Shown: positions 17,417 through 25,464 of the stretch, one piece after another
Layout: every line of letters begins with the position of its first letter
Numbering within the stretch: position 1 is the stretch's first letter
From: Planctomycetota bacterium
GTDB taxonomy: Bacteria > Planctomycetota > PUPC01 > JACPCR01
Reading direction: 5' to 3'
DNA length: 33,365 nt
NCBI GenBank assembly: GCA_030740295.1
Contig: JASLXP010000379.1
Span: forward strand, 1-33,365
Made by a program: the position numbers and the translations under genes
Notes under the pieces: model-generated
Told to the model about the DNA's origin: nothing
The model's database searches: none
The model's input: only the letters and a program-made list of their open reading frames with translations

Positions 17417-17614
17417 GCGCTAAGGGGGCTTAAACTCAAAAGACTTTTTCGATTTGAGAGAACTCGTTTGTAGTGCGCCAGTCATGGCGCTTTGGGCGAC
17501 TTCGTCGCCCCGAACGGCGATAACTCGCCTACTACAAACAGAGCCCACGCAGGCTGTGACTCAGGCCTGCTGCTCGAAGGGCCCATTCTTCTCAGCGCAG
17601 CCTGAGAAGAATCG
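17414..17614. repeat. 200-bp direct repeat, copy 1, with cloverleaf-like element
   Basis: Starts at the stop codon of the preceding gene (TAGGCGCTAAGGGGGC). At 17466-17539 a 9-bp outer stem (GTTTGTAGT/ACTACAAAC) encloses three perfect hairpins: GCGCCA/TGGCGC, GGGCGAC/GTCGCCC and GGCGA/TCGCC. Downstream, GCAGGC/GCCTGC pairs, and 17585-17612 is a perfect 11-bp hairpin (ATTCTTCTCAG, 6-nt loop). No protein frame is credible here. It may also act as a transcription barrier after the operon. Confidence 0.88.
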
Positions 17615-17814
17615 TAGGCGCTGAGGGGGCTTAAACTTAAGAAAAATTCTCGATTTGAGAGAACTCGTTTGTAGTGCGCCAGTCATGGCGCTTTGGGCGA
17701 CTTCGTCGCCCCGAACGGCGATAACTCGCCGACTACAAACTGAGCCCAGGCAGGCTGTGACTCAGGCCTGCTGCCCGAAGGGCCCATTCTTCTCAGCGCA
17801 GTCTGAGAAAAATC
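17615..17814. repeat. 200-bp direct repeat, copy 2, with cloverleaf-like element
   Basis: Head-to-tail second copy, nearly identical to the first. The cloverleaf-like element at 17667-17740 keeps every stem. The last hairpin has base changes that break one pair of the 11-bp stem. The unit ends at AATCC near 17814. Confidence 0.88.
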
Positions 17815-18239
17815 CTAGAGTCTCAGCCTACGTCTTCTTCGCGTTGTGCGGAGAACTTTGTGGCACGGGTGTCCCGCCCGTGAACCACGGCCGAGACGGC
17901 CGTGCTACGATTCGGTTGCGGCCGTAAGGCAGCCTTAGGGTACTCCTCTGTTATGGCTCTGAAGGCCACACACCAGATGGCCCACAGATCCAGCAAACAT
18001 CCCCTGCAACCATGTCCACGACATGGCTGTGCGCTGGAAGAAGGGCATATACTTCGGGTGGATCACTCTCCCGAATTCTGGCGAATCCGGCTATCGATTG
18101 CTCGACGGTTTGAGGGGAAGCTTCGCCGAATAAGAGCACATGATTCGGAGTTTTGGTTCTCCGATTTGGGGGCCCTTCGCTTCGGGACAAGTTTTGTGAT
18201 GCCGAATCTATTTCGGCAATCATGACTATTCAGGAAGAA
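17815..18239. other. Intergenic region with a two-hairpin REP-like element
   Basis: No gene recognised. At 17860-17908, GTGGC/GCTAC ends enclose two hairpins: CACGGG/CCCGTG with loop TGTCCCG, and CACGGCC/GGCCGTG with loop GAGAC. The rest, 17910-18200, shows nothing recognisable. Convergent genes end on both sides (17416 plus, 18240 minus). Confidence 0.6.
18201..18217 (-). terminator. Possible weak terminator hairpin after the DUF3179 gene
   Basis: GCCGAA/TTCGGC forms a 6-bp stem with a 5-nt loop, 22 bases past the stop of the minus-strand DUF3179 gene. On the minus strand it is followed by ATCACAAAAC, not a T-run, so intrinsic termination is doubtful. Confidence 0.3.
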
Positions 18240-18875
18240 TCACTCGCAGTGGTGGCAATCCATGACAAGCGTATCGGGATGCAGTTTCTTCCATTCGTCC
18301 CATCGGATTCGGCGGCTGTACTGGTTTGCCGGGAGTTCTTTCAAGGCCTTTCCCTTCATCTCGCCGTCCAGCGCTTTACCCGTTTCCTGAAGCCAGAGCG
18401 AGCCGGTTGCCTTGTCGTACATGACAAGATTGCCGTTCTTCACTTTGCCGGAAACGGCGAGCTTGCATGCCTTGCCATCGACAGTGCGATCGTGGACCAC
18501 GATCGTTTGTTCGGAAGGTCACCAGGAGCAGGCGATGCTTCTGTTACCGACAGTATCGTTTACGATCTGGTGGTTGTTGAGGATGTAGAGTGGATAAGCC
18601 CGGCTCTCACCATCGATGGAAACGCCGATGACGGATGTGCCCCCGGCCAGCCGGGCTTTGTCAGCGGGAACAAATTCCGGTTCGAGGATGGCCTTCTTGG
18701 CGTCCTGAGCCCTGTAGTCGATGAGACCGTGGAAGGCTTCGGCTCCCGTCGGCGTCTTATCCGGATGATGAGGTCCTGGTTTGTCGTGGTCAGGCGAGCC
18801 ACTGTAAAAAAGGAGGATCGCCCCCGCGAGAAAAAGCAGGCCGGCGGCCGCAATGAAAGGAGCTTTGGTTTTCAT
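18240..18875 (-). CDS. DUF3179 protein, probable selenoprotein (in-frame UGA = Sec119)
   Basis: Read through one in-frame TGA (18519-18521), this is a continuous 211-residue DUF3179 protein. An N-terminal signal anchor (FIAAAGLLFLAGAILLFY) leads to family blocks before the TGA (GVSIDGESRAYPLYILNNHQIVNDTVGNR) and after it (VVHDRTVDGKACKLAVSG, NLVMYDKATGSLW, HPDTLVM). All are in the same frame, so no frameshift is needed. The TGA falls in Cys116-Ser-Trp-UGA119, a C-x-x-U redox motif, and aligns with the first Cys of the CPLC motif usual in the family; the second Cys is Glu here. An 8-bp hairpin stands 13 nt after the TGA. The C-terminus ends in CHHC. DUF3179 function is unknown; a redox or metal role outside the cytoplasm is inferred. 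I recall DUF3179 proteins being listed as selenoproteins elsewhere, unverified here. The ATG overlaps the upstream gene's stop (ATGA). A simple nonsense mutation is the alternative. Confidence 0.8.
18487..18505 (-). promoter_or_regulatory. SECIS-like hairpin downstream of in-frame UGA
   Basis: On the minus-strand transcript, CGAUCGUG pairs perfectly with CACGAUCG around a GUC loop. The stem starts 13 nt after the UGA and the loop is at +22 to +24. Known bacterial SECIS elements lie just 3' of the UGA with a loop starting in G at about 16-37 nt. In E. coli fdhF a GGUC sits at about +19 to +22; here GGUC is at +21 to +24. It would recruit SelB with Sec-tRNA. The stem is inside coding sequence, as is normal in bacteria. 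Confidence 0.75.
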
Positions 18876-20710
18876 GGGGCCCTCTTCAGTTCTTCAATGT
18901 TCTCTCGAATGGAAATGGTCTGATTCGCGGAGATTTTTTCGAGCTCCGAAGTGGCCCCGCTGGGCCAGGTCACATGGATCGAATCGGCTTCCTCCGCGTT
19001 GCCGAGGCCGAAGTGTGCGCTGAGGGAATTACAGCTCAAATAACTGCCCCCGTCCAGGATTTCTCGAGTCTGAGTCTGCGAGCCTGTTGTCAGCCTCACT
19101 CTCGCTCCGATCCCAAAGCGATTACTCTCCGTGCCTTCGAGCTTGACCTTCAACCAGTTTCCCGGGGATGGCGTTGTGTTCCGCAGCAGAAGCGGCTCTG
19201 CTCCGTGGTTCACGATGAAAACATCTACCAGGCCATCTGAATCGTAATCTGCGAAGGCCGCCCCGCGGCCGAGACGTTCGACGGCGAAGACATCCCCGGC
19301 GCCTTCGGCCACGTCGATAAATTTTCCCTGCTGGTTGTTCCAGTACACAAAATTGCGCTGGGGCATGAGCTTCGGGTCTTTGAGGACATCCAAGGTCAGC
19401 TCATCCTCCTGTGTGCTGCCGTTGACCTGGAAGATGTCCAGATGGCCATCGTTGTCGAAGTCAAAGAAACCGGCAGCCCATCCAACGGTTCCCGGATCCC
19501 GGCGAGCAACGCCGACACGTGGCGCAACGTCGATGAAGACGAACCGGTCCTGTTTCTGCTTGCCCTCGATTCTCGTGAGCTGGTTGTGATAGAACGCGCT
19601 GTCTTCACCGACCCAGTGAGTAATGAAGAGATCAAAAGCGCCATCAAAGTCGTAATCACCTACGGCCACACCCATCCCGGCCCTGGGATCCCAGGTGTTG
19701 AGTTGCAGGGCCATGTCTTTGAACGTGCCCCCTCCCGAGTTAATGAAAAGGGCATCGGGCGACTGGTCGTTCGCGACGTAGATATCCGGCAGGCTGTCGT
19801 TGTTAAAATCGCAGAAGACGGCCTGCAGGCTGCGGCCATTCTTGTCTTCGGCGCCGGAGGAATCGGTTACGTCTGTGAAGGTGCCATCGCCGTTGTTCTT
19901 TAACAGGGAATTGGGCTGCGGAGGAAAGCTCTGGGGCGTGGTCATCACTGCGGGCCGGCCCCCGACGATAGGGCGGGTCCTTGCTTTTTCGAGATCGAAT
20001 TCCACATAACGGCACACGTAGAGGTCGAGGTGTCCATCTCCATCGAAATCACCGAAGGCTGCCCCGCTGCAGAATCCACCCAGTTCAGAAAGCCCGGACC
20101 TCTTTGTCACATCATCAAATGTCCCGTCACCTTTGTTCCGATAGAGCACGACTCCGGTAAAGCCGGTTACCAGCAGGTCGAGGCGGCCATCGTTGTCAAC
20201 GTCGGCCCAAAGGCAGGCCATATCCCAGCCAACGTGTCCAACGCCGGCCTCATCGGTAACGTCTTTAAAAGTGCCATCTCCCTTGTTGCGGTAAAGCTGA
20301 TTGCCCGGCCGCTTTTTCAGCTCATCGGGTGACATCAGGACAGGCCCTGCCCAGTTGCTGATGTAGAGATCCTCATGGCCGTCGCCGTCGTAATCACCCC
20401 AGGCCGCGCCCGAGCCAACATCTTCAGCGATCAAAGAGGCACGCCCGGAGTTGAAGTGGGTGAATTCGATGCCAGCGCTTGCTCCGACGTCACTGAAGTG
20501 AAAACGGCTCATCTTTTCATTCGTCCCCTGCGTGGAATGGCCAGACTCGCCCTTCTCGCCAGGCCCGTGACGGCTTCGCAGGCTTGTGCCGAATCGGATA
20601 GCGCCAAACAGAGCAAAGGCCGCGGCTATAGCTGTCAGAAATCGAATGGCATTATTTCCCATGTGTTTCCGTTTTCCCATTCCCGTCGAGATGGGGGGCT
20701 CTATTGACAC
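18872..20710 (-). CDS. CRTAC1-like FG-GAP repeat / ASPIC-UnbV protein
   Basis: A 612-residue beta-propeller protein of the CRTAC1/ASPIC-UnbV type. An N-terminal hydrophobic segment (AIRFLTAIAAAFALFGAIRF) acts as signal or anchor. Seven FG-GAP/Ca2+-binding repeats follow, including WGDYDGDGHEDLYISN (about 104), WADVDNDGRLDLLVTG, FGDFDGDGHLDLYVCR, CDFNNDSLPDIYVAND, VGDYDFDGAFDLFITH, FFDFDNDGHLDIFQVNG and FADYDSDGLVDVFIVN. The C-terminal ASPIC/UnbV domain (RFGIGARVRLTTG, SAHFGLGNAEEADSIHVTWPSG) spans about 530-600. It is probably extracytoplasmic, with a structural or binding role. Start uncertain: GTG at 20710, ATG at 20680 or ATG at 20662 all keep the hydrophobic segment. The stop overlaps the DUF3179 start by four bases. 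Confidence 0.92.
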   Translation of the reverse strand: MSIEPPISTGMGKRKHMGNNAIRFLTAIAAAFALFGAIRFGTSLRSRHGPGEKGESGHSTQGTNEKMSRFHFSDVGASAGIEFTHFNSGRASLIAEDVGSGAAWGDYDGDGHEDLYISNWAGPVLMSPDELKKRPGNQLYRNKGDGTFKDVTDEAGVGHVGWDMACLWADVDNDGRLDLLVTGFTGVVLYRNKGDGTFDDVTKRSGLSELGGFCSGAAFGDFDGDGHLDLYVCRYVEFDLEKARTRPIVGGRPAVMTTPQSFPPQPNSLLKNNGDGTFTDVTDSSGAEDKNGRSLQAVFCDFNNDSLPDIYVANDQSPDALFINSGGGTFKDMALQLNTWDPRAGMGVAVGDYDFDGAFDLFITHWVGEDSAFYHNQLTRIEGKQKQDRFVFIDVAPRVGVARRDPGTVGWAAGFFDFDNDGHLDIFQVNGSTQEDELTLDVLKDPKLMPQRNFVYWNNQQGKFIDVAEGAGDVFAVERLGRGAAFADYDSDGLVDVFIVNHGAEPLLLRNTTPSPGNWLKVKLEGTESNRFGIGARVRLTTGSQTQTREILDGGSYLSCNSLSAHFGLGNAEEADSIHVTWPSGATSELEKISANQTISIRENIEELKRAP

Positions 20711-20970
20711 CGCACTCTTTCAGATTCTATCCGGCTCATGTGCAATGTGCTTTGCGGTTCCATGGGCGCGTAGAGAAGCGCTCCTCTACCCGTTAAAGTT
20801 TGAAGTCATTACTTCTTTGCGTGTAGCGAAGACAATCGTAGCTGGACTCTCTGAGTCCGGAGTTCCGGCCAGCTACGGCTGCGGGCACAGCCTGCCGAAA
20901 GATCGCCCATGCGGGGGTAGCAGGGGCCGCCAGAGCTGGCCTCCATTACCAGACTTGGAGGAAGGCACAC
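20711..20970. promoter_or_regulatory. Divergent intergenic region with REP-like element
   Basis: Lies between the minus CRTAC1-like gene and the plus 1451-residue gene and should contain both promoters; no clear -35/-10 pair was found. At 20837-20877 a 9-bp outer stem (CGTAGCTGG/CCAGCTACG) encloses two hairpins, GGACTC/GAGTCC and CCGG/CCGG. This has the same design as the elements at 17860 and 27342. The ribosome site GGAGGA at 20957-20962 precedes the ATG at 20971 by 8 nt. Confidence 0.6.
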
Positions 20971-23900
20971 ATGTCACATATCCTTCGCTTCGGATTTCTG
21001 CAAAGCCTGCTGCTGGTCTCCGCCAATCGGATTGGAGCCGACGCCCTGTCCGCTGGTGGATTGACCCTCGAGCTTGACGCTCGGGCTAATGTGATCGGCA
21101 TGAAGGTGGGTCAGACGAAACTCCGCCTGACTCCGCGGCCGTTGGCTCAGCTCTGTGAAGTTGAGAAGGGAACCTTCGCTGCACCGAGGGTAAAGGGCGG
21201 TCAACTCGAGAATGGTATCCCGTTGGAGTTTGGCGAGGCCCGGGTACGAGGCACTCTGACGGCAAAGACGCGGGACAACATCCTGAAGTTCTCATGTGTG
21301 CTCAAGGGCGGCGATCTCCCGGCGCGCGGAATGCTCCTCCGATTCGCCTTTCCCTTCGATGCCATGGGATGGCGGTGGCACAGCGACATGCAGACTGCTG
21401 TGCCCATCGATCGGGGAAATGTGTACGAGAACGTGAGGCCCTTGCGAGCCTACGCCGATCTGCCTGAGTGGAAGGACCAGCCCGACCTGCGCATGGGTTA
21501 TTCGAATCGCAACTTCTGCACAGTCGTCGCAGGCCCGGTCGGGCTCTGCCTGGCTGTCCCCATAGACAAGCCATGCATTTTTCGGACGGCATACGACGCG
21601 AAGGCCGGACAGCTTCAGATTGTCTACGACTTCGCGCTGTCCCCTGACACCAGGAAGCCAAACGAAGTGGAGTTCGCATTCGACCTGTACGCGTGTGACC
21701 CCAAGTGGGGATTCCGAAGCGCGCTCAGTCACTATTATCAGGCATACCCGGCGCTCTTCAGGAACTACATCAAGGAGCCCGGACAATGGATGGCCTTCAG
21801 CAGGCTTTCGGAAATCGACAATGTGAACGAGTTCTATTTCGCCCTCCAGGAGGGCGCGCCGGAGCCGGAGTATGACGACAGGATCGGAGTGTCGTCGGCC
21901 GTCTACTTCACCCACGCGGGCATGGGGGCCAGGATCCCCAACCACGACCCTGAGAAGGACCCGCTGCCGGCCCATGACGTTCAGGTAAAGGCCATGGAGG
22001 AGGCATTCAAGCGACGAACGCAGGTGGATGGCATGTACAACAAGGTTGGGCTGCATGGAACGGATGGGAAGCTGGATGTCCGCAAGTGGCGGGTCTACGC
22101 CCATCTTATCGCTCAGTTCAACCTCGATCCCGAGCAGCCCTATGGCGCGTGGACGCTCGAGGCGGCAACTGCCCGTACGGAACGCGTGCGCAAAACCAGA
22201 AAGGCCAGGCTTGACGGCTTCTATTACGACGGGCTGTCCGCGGGAATCAACTACCGGAAGGATCACTTCAAGACTGCAGACGCCCCGTGCCTCTGGGACC
22301 CTGTCGCCAGGAAGCCTTTCATCAACAACTTCTTCTCCTCCTGTGAGTTTGCCCGGGCGGCGGCTGAGTTTCTGCGGCCCCAGGGCCAGTTCACCATGAT
22401 GAACGGGGCCCTTGGCGCAAGTTTCTACGTTGCGCCGTGGCTCGACGTACTGGGCGCAGAGACCGGTTTGCGCATTCCGCGAGAGAGCTTCAACTACATC
22501 CGAAGCACCACCTACCACAAGCCCTTTCTCACGTTGCTGAAGGGAAACTACGAACAGAGGATCGGCAATGCCGAGATGGAGCTGTACATGAAACGCTGTC
22601 TCGCGTACGGCGTCTTCCCCGGCTTCTTCGACTGGCCGCCCAGCGGGCTCGGCCCCGGCGGACGATACTGGGACCACGCCCGTTACTTCGAGCGGGATCG
22701 CAGCCTCTTCCGCAAGTATCAGCCTCTGTGCCGCGCCCTGTCCCTGGCAGGATGGGAGCCTGTGACTCAGGCGCGAAGCTCGGCGCCGCAAGTTTTCATT
22801 GAGCGTTTCGGCCCCACCGCGGACGGGATCGTGTGGGTCACGCTGTTGAATGAGGGCGGACACCCGCATCGAACGCAGTTGAAGATCGACGCCAAAGCGC
22901 TGGGTCTCTCCCTGGCGACGACCGAAGCCGTGGATGTGGTCGAAGGGGCATCCGTCGAGCTGGCGACGCAAAACGACCTGCTGACGGCAGATCTGGATCT
23001 GCCTGCTGATGGCGTAATGGCGATTCAGCTTGCCACACCGGAGGCGGCCGCCAACTGGCGTGTGCGGCAAGCACTGGAAACTCTTGAGCGAAGTTCGCTC
23101 ATGGGAGAGATAGACAAAGACAGGCCGCCTCGCCTGGTGCATTGGGTTCCGAAGGGGGGGCATTACTTACGTGAAGCTGTCGACGGGAAGAACACTCTCG
23201 TTTTCCGCGGCGCAGGTAAAGGAGCACAGAGCGCCAGCCAGTGGGCCATGTTTTTCCAACCGAAAGCAACCCCGATCAAGCTGCACGTTCGAGCCAGTGG
23301 CGACAAGTTGGCAGGGGGTAAGGGCGCAATCGGCATCCGCTGTCGCCTGGCTTGGGTCACCGCCAGTTACAGCCATTACGAGACGCGCTTCTTTGAGTTG
23401 CCCGCAGGAACGTACGCCTTCAGGGATTTCGAGTTCAACATCGAGTCAGAGCACGCACTGCGCGCGATTTCCGTGACGCCTGCGATGGGGGGCGGGGTCA
23501 AAGGAACGTTGAAGCTGGCGAAAGTTTCCCTCGCCGACGCGGACCGCGAAGAGTACGTAGTCGACCCCGATTTTCAGGAATGGTACGAGCCGATTCCAGA
23601 ACACGTTCGCGGCCGGACCGGTAAGGATTGGCAGGTTCTGCGTTCATTGCTGCTTAGTCTCGAAAAGGACGCCGCAAAATCGACTTCTGCAGCGACTCGC
23701 GAGGTCTTGGCTCAGGCGACCGGCGTCTGTGGCAGTCTTCAGGAATTCATTGTCGAAGAGCGCGCACAGAACGGGTGCCGGCGACTTTTGCGCGACCTGG
23801 AGACGATTGAGCGCCATCTGGGCTTCGTCACCCTCGCCGCGTTCGACATAGCGCCGCCCAGGATAATGGGCCCTGTGGTGGCCGCGCCGGGAGACGCGGT

Positions 23901-25326
23901 CCGGCTGACCTTCGCGCCTCCGACCGTTCCGGGCCTCTCCACGAGGACGGCACTCCATTCCGATGACGTTTCGATCGAGCGCAGCCCTGGTGGTGGCATC
24001 GCGACCGTGCCGGCGGACGCCGAAACAGGATCGACGATCACTATTGCCGGCAGGCTCGAAATTGGGCCGCCGGGGAAGGCCGTGAGTGTCGGGACCCGCC
24101 ACCAGATCACAGTGCTTCCGCCCATCGAGCTGAGGCTGGAGAGCCAGGGAACTGACCTGGAGACCGGGGCCTGCCGTGTCCGGGCAGTCGTGCGCAACAA
24201 CCGGACCCGGCCCGTCACAGCGCGGCTGGACGTTACTGCACCGGAACGCTGGAAAGGGCCCGGACCTCTGAGTCTCCCTGTGCCAGCATCGGGTGAGGCC
24301 ACTGCCGAGGTGGAGCTGACGCCCTCAGTGACCGCTCCGGCGGGCTCCGTGGAAGTGATTGTCATTGCAGTCTCCGGCCAGGATCGAGGCCATTCGCGCG
24401 CCACGTTGCTCTACATTCCAAGGGAGACCAATCTGATTAAAAATCCCGGTTTCGAGCAAGGCATGAAGGGCTGGAATGCGAATGAGGGTAAGCCGACAGT
24501 GAGCGCCGAGCGTCGGAGTGGAAAGAACTCGGTGTGCCTGCGTAATCCTGTCCGACTTAGGACCGGCGTCAGTCAGTCGGTTCGCCTGGATCAGCAGACC
24601 CCGTGCGCCATCCTCGTACGTGCTTCGTCCAAGGCGGTGGACGTGAGCGGTAAACCCGGCCGAGATTACTCACTGTACGTTGACATCTACTATAAGGACG
24701 GGACGCCGCTGTATGGCCGGACGTACAACTTCCAGACTGGCACGACTGATTGGCAGTCAGGCGAGCTATTCATCGAGCCCGCCAAACCCATCCGAAACGT
24801 CAACGTCTATCTGCTGCTGCGAGGAAAAGCGGGCATCGCTTACTTTGACGACGTCGCCGTCATGGAAGACCCGCGCCGCAAAGGCAACGTCGCCCGCGAA
24901 GCCCTGGTAACGGTCGACAGCAGCTACACCAGATACGACCCCACTCCGATCAACGACGGCATCATCCAGGGCGAAGGACTGCACTGGACGAAAGAGGCCT
25001 GGGCCTCGGCTGAAAACGCCACGGGCCACTTCATTGTCCTCGAGTTTGAGAAGCCTCGACCTATCTCCAGAGCCACCATTTACTGGTCCCTCGATGCAGG
25101 CATTCCGCGAACTTCGCAGGAAGTCCGGTTGCAGATCGCAGCAGGCGATGGCTGGAAAACGCTGGCTGCGGCCGAGCCGAAAACGACCGCGCCTCAGACC
25201 ACCATTCGTCTCAGGCAGCCCGTCACTGCCAATCGCTTCCGAGTATTCCAACCTGCAGGGAAAGGCCCAACAGGACGCCAGGGACTGATGTGGGTGAGGG
25301 AAGTGGAACTGTTTTCGTCGCGATAA
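20971..25326 (+). CDS. Giant secreted TIM-barrel glycosidase-like protein with CBM and discoidin-like domains
   Basis: A 1451-residue protein with a strong ribosome site and a signal-peptide-like N-terminus (MSHILRFGFLQSLLLVSANRIGA). Residues about 30-270 look like a beta-sandwich (super-sandwich-like) domain. Residues about 275-620 look like a TIM barrel: SAVYFTHAGMG, KARLDGFYYDGLSAG with Asp420 a candidate catalytic residue, and WLDVLGAETG with a Glu near 497. Residues about 620-690 resemble the small beta domain that closes such barrels. A helical and beta region follows, then an Ig-like NEW3-type domain (about 1050-1150). Next is a CBM4/9-like jelly roll beginning NLIKNPGFEQGMKGWN (about 1153-1310). 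The C-terminus is a discoidin/F5-8C-like domain (PISRATIYWSLDAGIP ... VREVELF). I cannot assign a glycoside hydrolase family. It heads the sugar-catabolism cluster, so its products may feed the following enzymes. Confidence 0.85.
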   Translation: MSHILRFGFLQSLLLVSANRIGADALSAGGLTLELDARANVIGMKVGQTKLRLTPRPLAQLCEVEKGTFAAPRVKGGQLENGIPLEFGEARVRGTLTAKTRDNILKFSCVLKGGDLPARGMLLRFAFPFDAMGWRWHSDMQTAVPIDRGNVYENVRPLRAYADLPEWKDQPDLRMGYSNRNFCTVVAGPVGLCLAVPIDKPCIFRTAYDAKAGQLQIVYDFALSPDTRKPNEVEFAFDLYACDPKWGFRSALSHYYQAYPALFRNYIKEPGQWMAFSRLSEIDNVNEFYFALQEGAPEPEYDDRIGVSSAVYFTHAGMGARIPNHDPEKDPLPAHDVQVKAMEEAFKRRTQVDGMYNKVGLHGTDGKLDVRKWRVYAHLIAQFNLDPEQPYGAWTLEAATARTERVRKTRKARLDGFYYDGLSAGINYRKDHFKTADAPCLWDPVARKPFINNFFSSCEFARAAAEFLRPQGQFTMMNGALGASFYVAPWLDVLGAETGLRIPRESFNYIRSTTYHKPFLTLLKGNYEQRIGNAEMELYMKRCLAYGVFPGFFDWPPSGLGPGGRYWDHARYFERDRSLFRKYQPLCRALSLAGWEPVTQARSSAPQVFIERFGPTADGIVWVTLLNEGGHPHRTQLKIDAKALGLSLATTEAVDVVEGASVELATQNDLLTADLDLPADGVMAIQLATPEAAANWRVRQALETLERSSLMGEIDKDRPPRLVHWVPKGGHYLREAVDGKNTLVFRGAGKGAQSASQWAMFFQPKATPIKLHVRASGDKLAGGKGAIGIRCRLAWVTASYSHYETRFFELPAGTYAFRDFEFNIESEHALRAISVTPAMGGGVKGTLKLAKVSLADADREEYVVDPDFQEWYEPIPEHVRGRTGKDWQVLRSLLLSLEKDAAKSTSAATREVLAQATGVCGSLQEFIVEERAQNGCRRLLRDLETIERHLGFVTLAAFDIAPPRIMGPVVAAPGDAVRLTFAPPTVPGLSTRTALHSDDVSIERSPGGGIATVPADAETGSTITIAGRLEIGPPGKAVSVGTRHQITVLPPIELRLESQGTDLETGACRVRAVVRNNRTRPVTARLDVTAPERWKGPGPLSLPVPASGEATAEVELTPSVTAPAGSVEVIVIAVSGQDRGHSRATLLYIPRETNLIKNPGFEQGMKGWNANEGKPTVSAERRSGKNSVCLRNPVRLRTGVSQSVRLDQQTPCAILVRASSKAVDVSGKPGRDYSLYVDIYYKDGTPLYGRTYNFQTGTTDWQSGELFIEPAKPIRNVNVYLLLRGKAGIAYFDDVAVMEDPRRKGNVAREALVTVDSSYTRYDPTPINDGIIQGEGLHWTKEAWASAENATGHFIVLEFEKPRPISRATIYWSLDAGIPRTSQEVRLQIAAGDGWKTLAAAEPKTTAPQTTIRLRQPVTANRFRVFQPAGKGPTGRQGLMWVREVELFSSR

Positions 25327-25450
25327 AGGGCGGCAAGTGTCCCCATCAGGCGCTCAGGATCGGGAAGCGCCAGTGGTGAATACCGACTCGCCGCTCCGCG
25401 CTTGCATTCTGCGCCGGACGCACGCATAGTCTGCCGTCTGCAACCCGTAG

Positions 25451-25458
25451 AGGAGAGG
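25451..25458 (+). promoter_or_regulatory. Ribosome binding site fixing the ThuA start
   Basis: AGGAGAGG lies 6 nt before the ATG at 25465. The frame is open back to an ATG at 25402, but that codon has no comparable site, and the ThuA fold begins with MDPIKTLLLTG. Confidence 0.7.
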
Positions 25459-25464
25459 AGAAGC

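Noticed and set aside
17466..17740. Cloverleaf shapes considered as tRNA genes
   Set aside because: The stem lengths do not fit (9-bp outer stem, no 7-nt anticodon loop) and the T-loop GTTCRA and D-loop GG signatures are absent.
18500..18521. Frameshift or two separate genes in DUF3179
   Set aside because: The frames before and after the TGA are identical (21 nt apart, divisible by three) and the family motifs run straight through. A single recoded gene explains both halves.
21292..23163. Long antisense frame (about 620 codons) opposite the 1451-residue gene
   Set aside because: It lacks recognisable domains and mirrors codon bias of the GC-rich sense gene. The sense protein has clear domains and a ribosome site.
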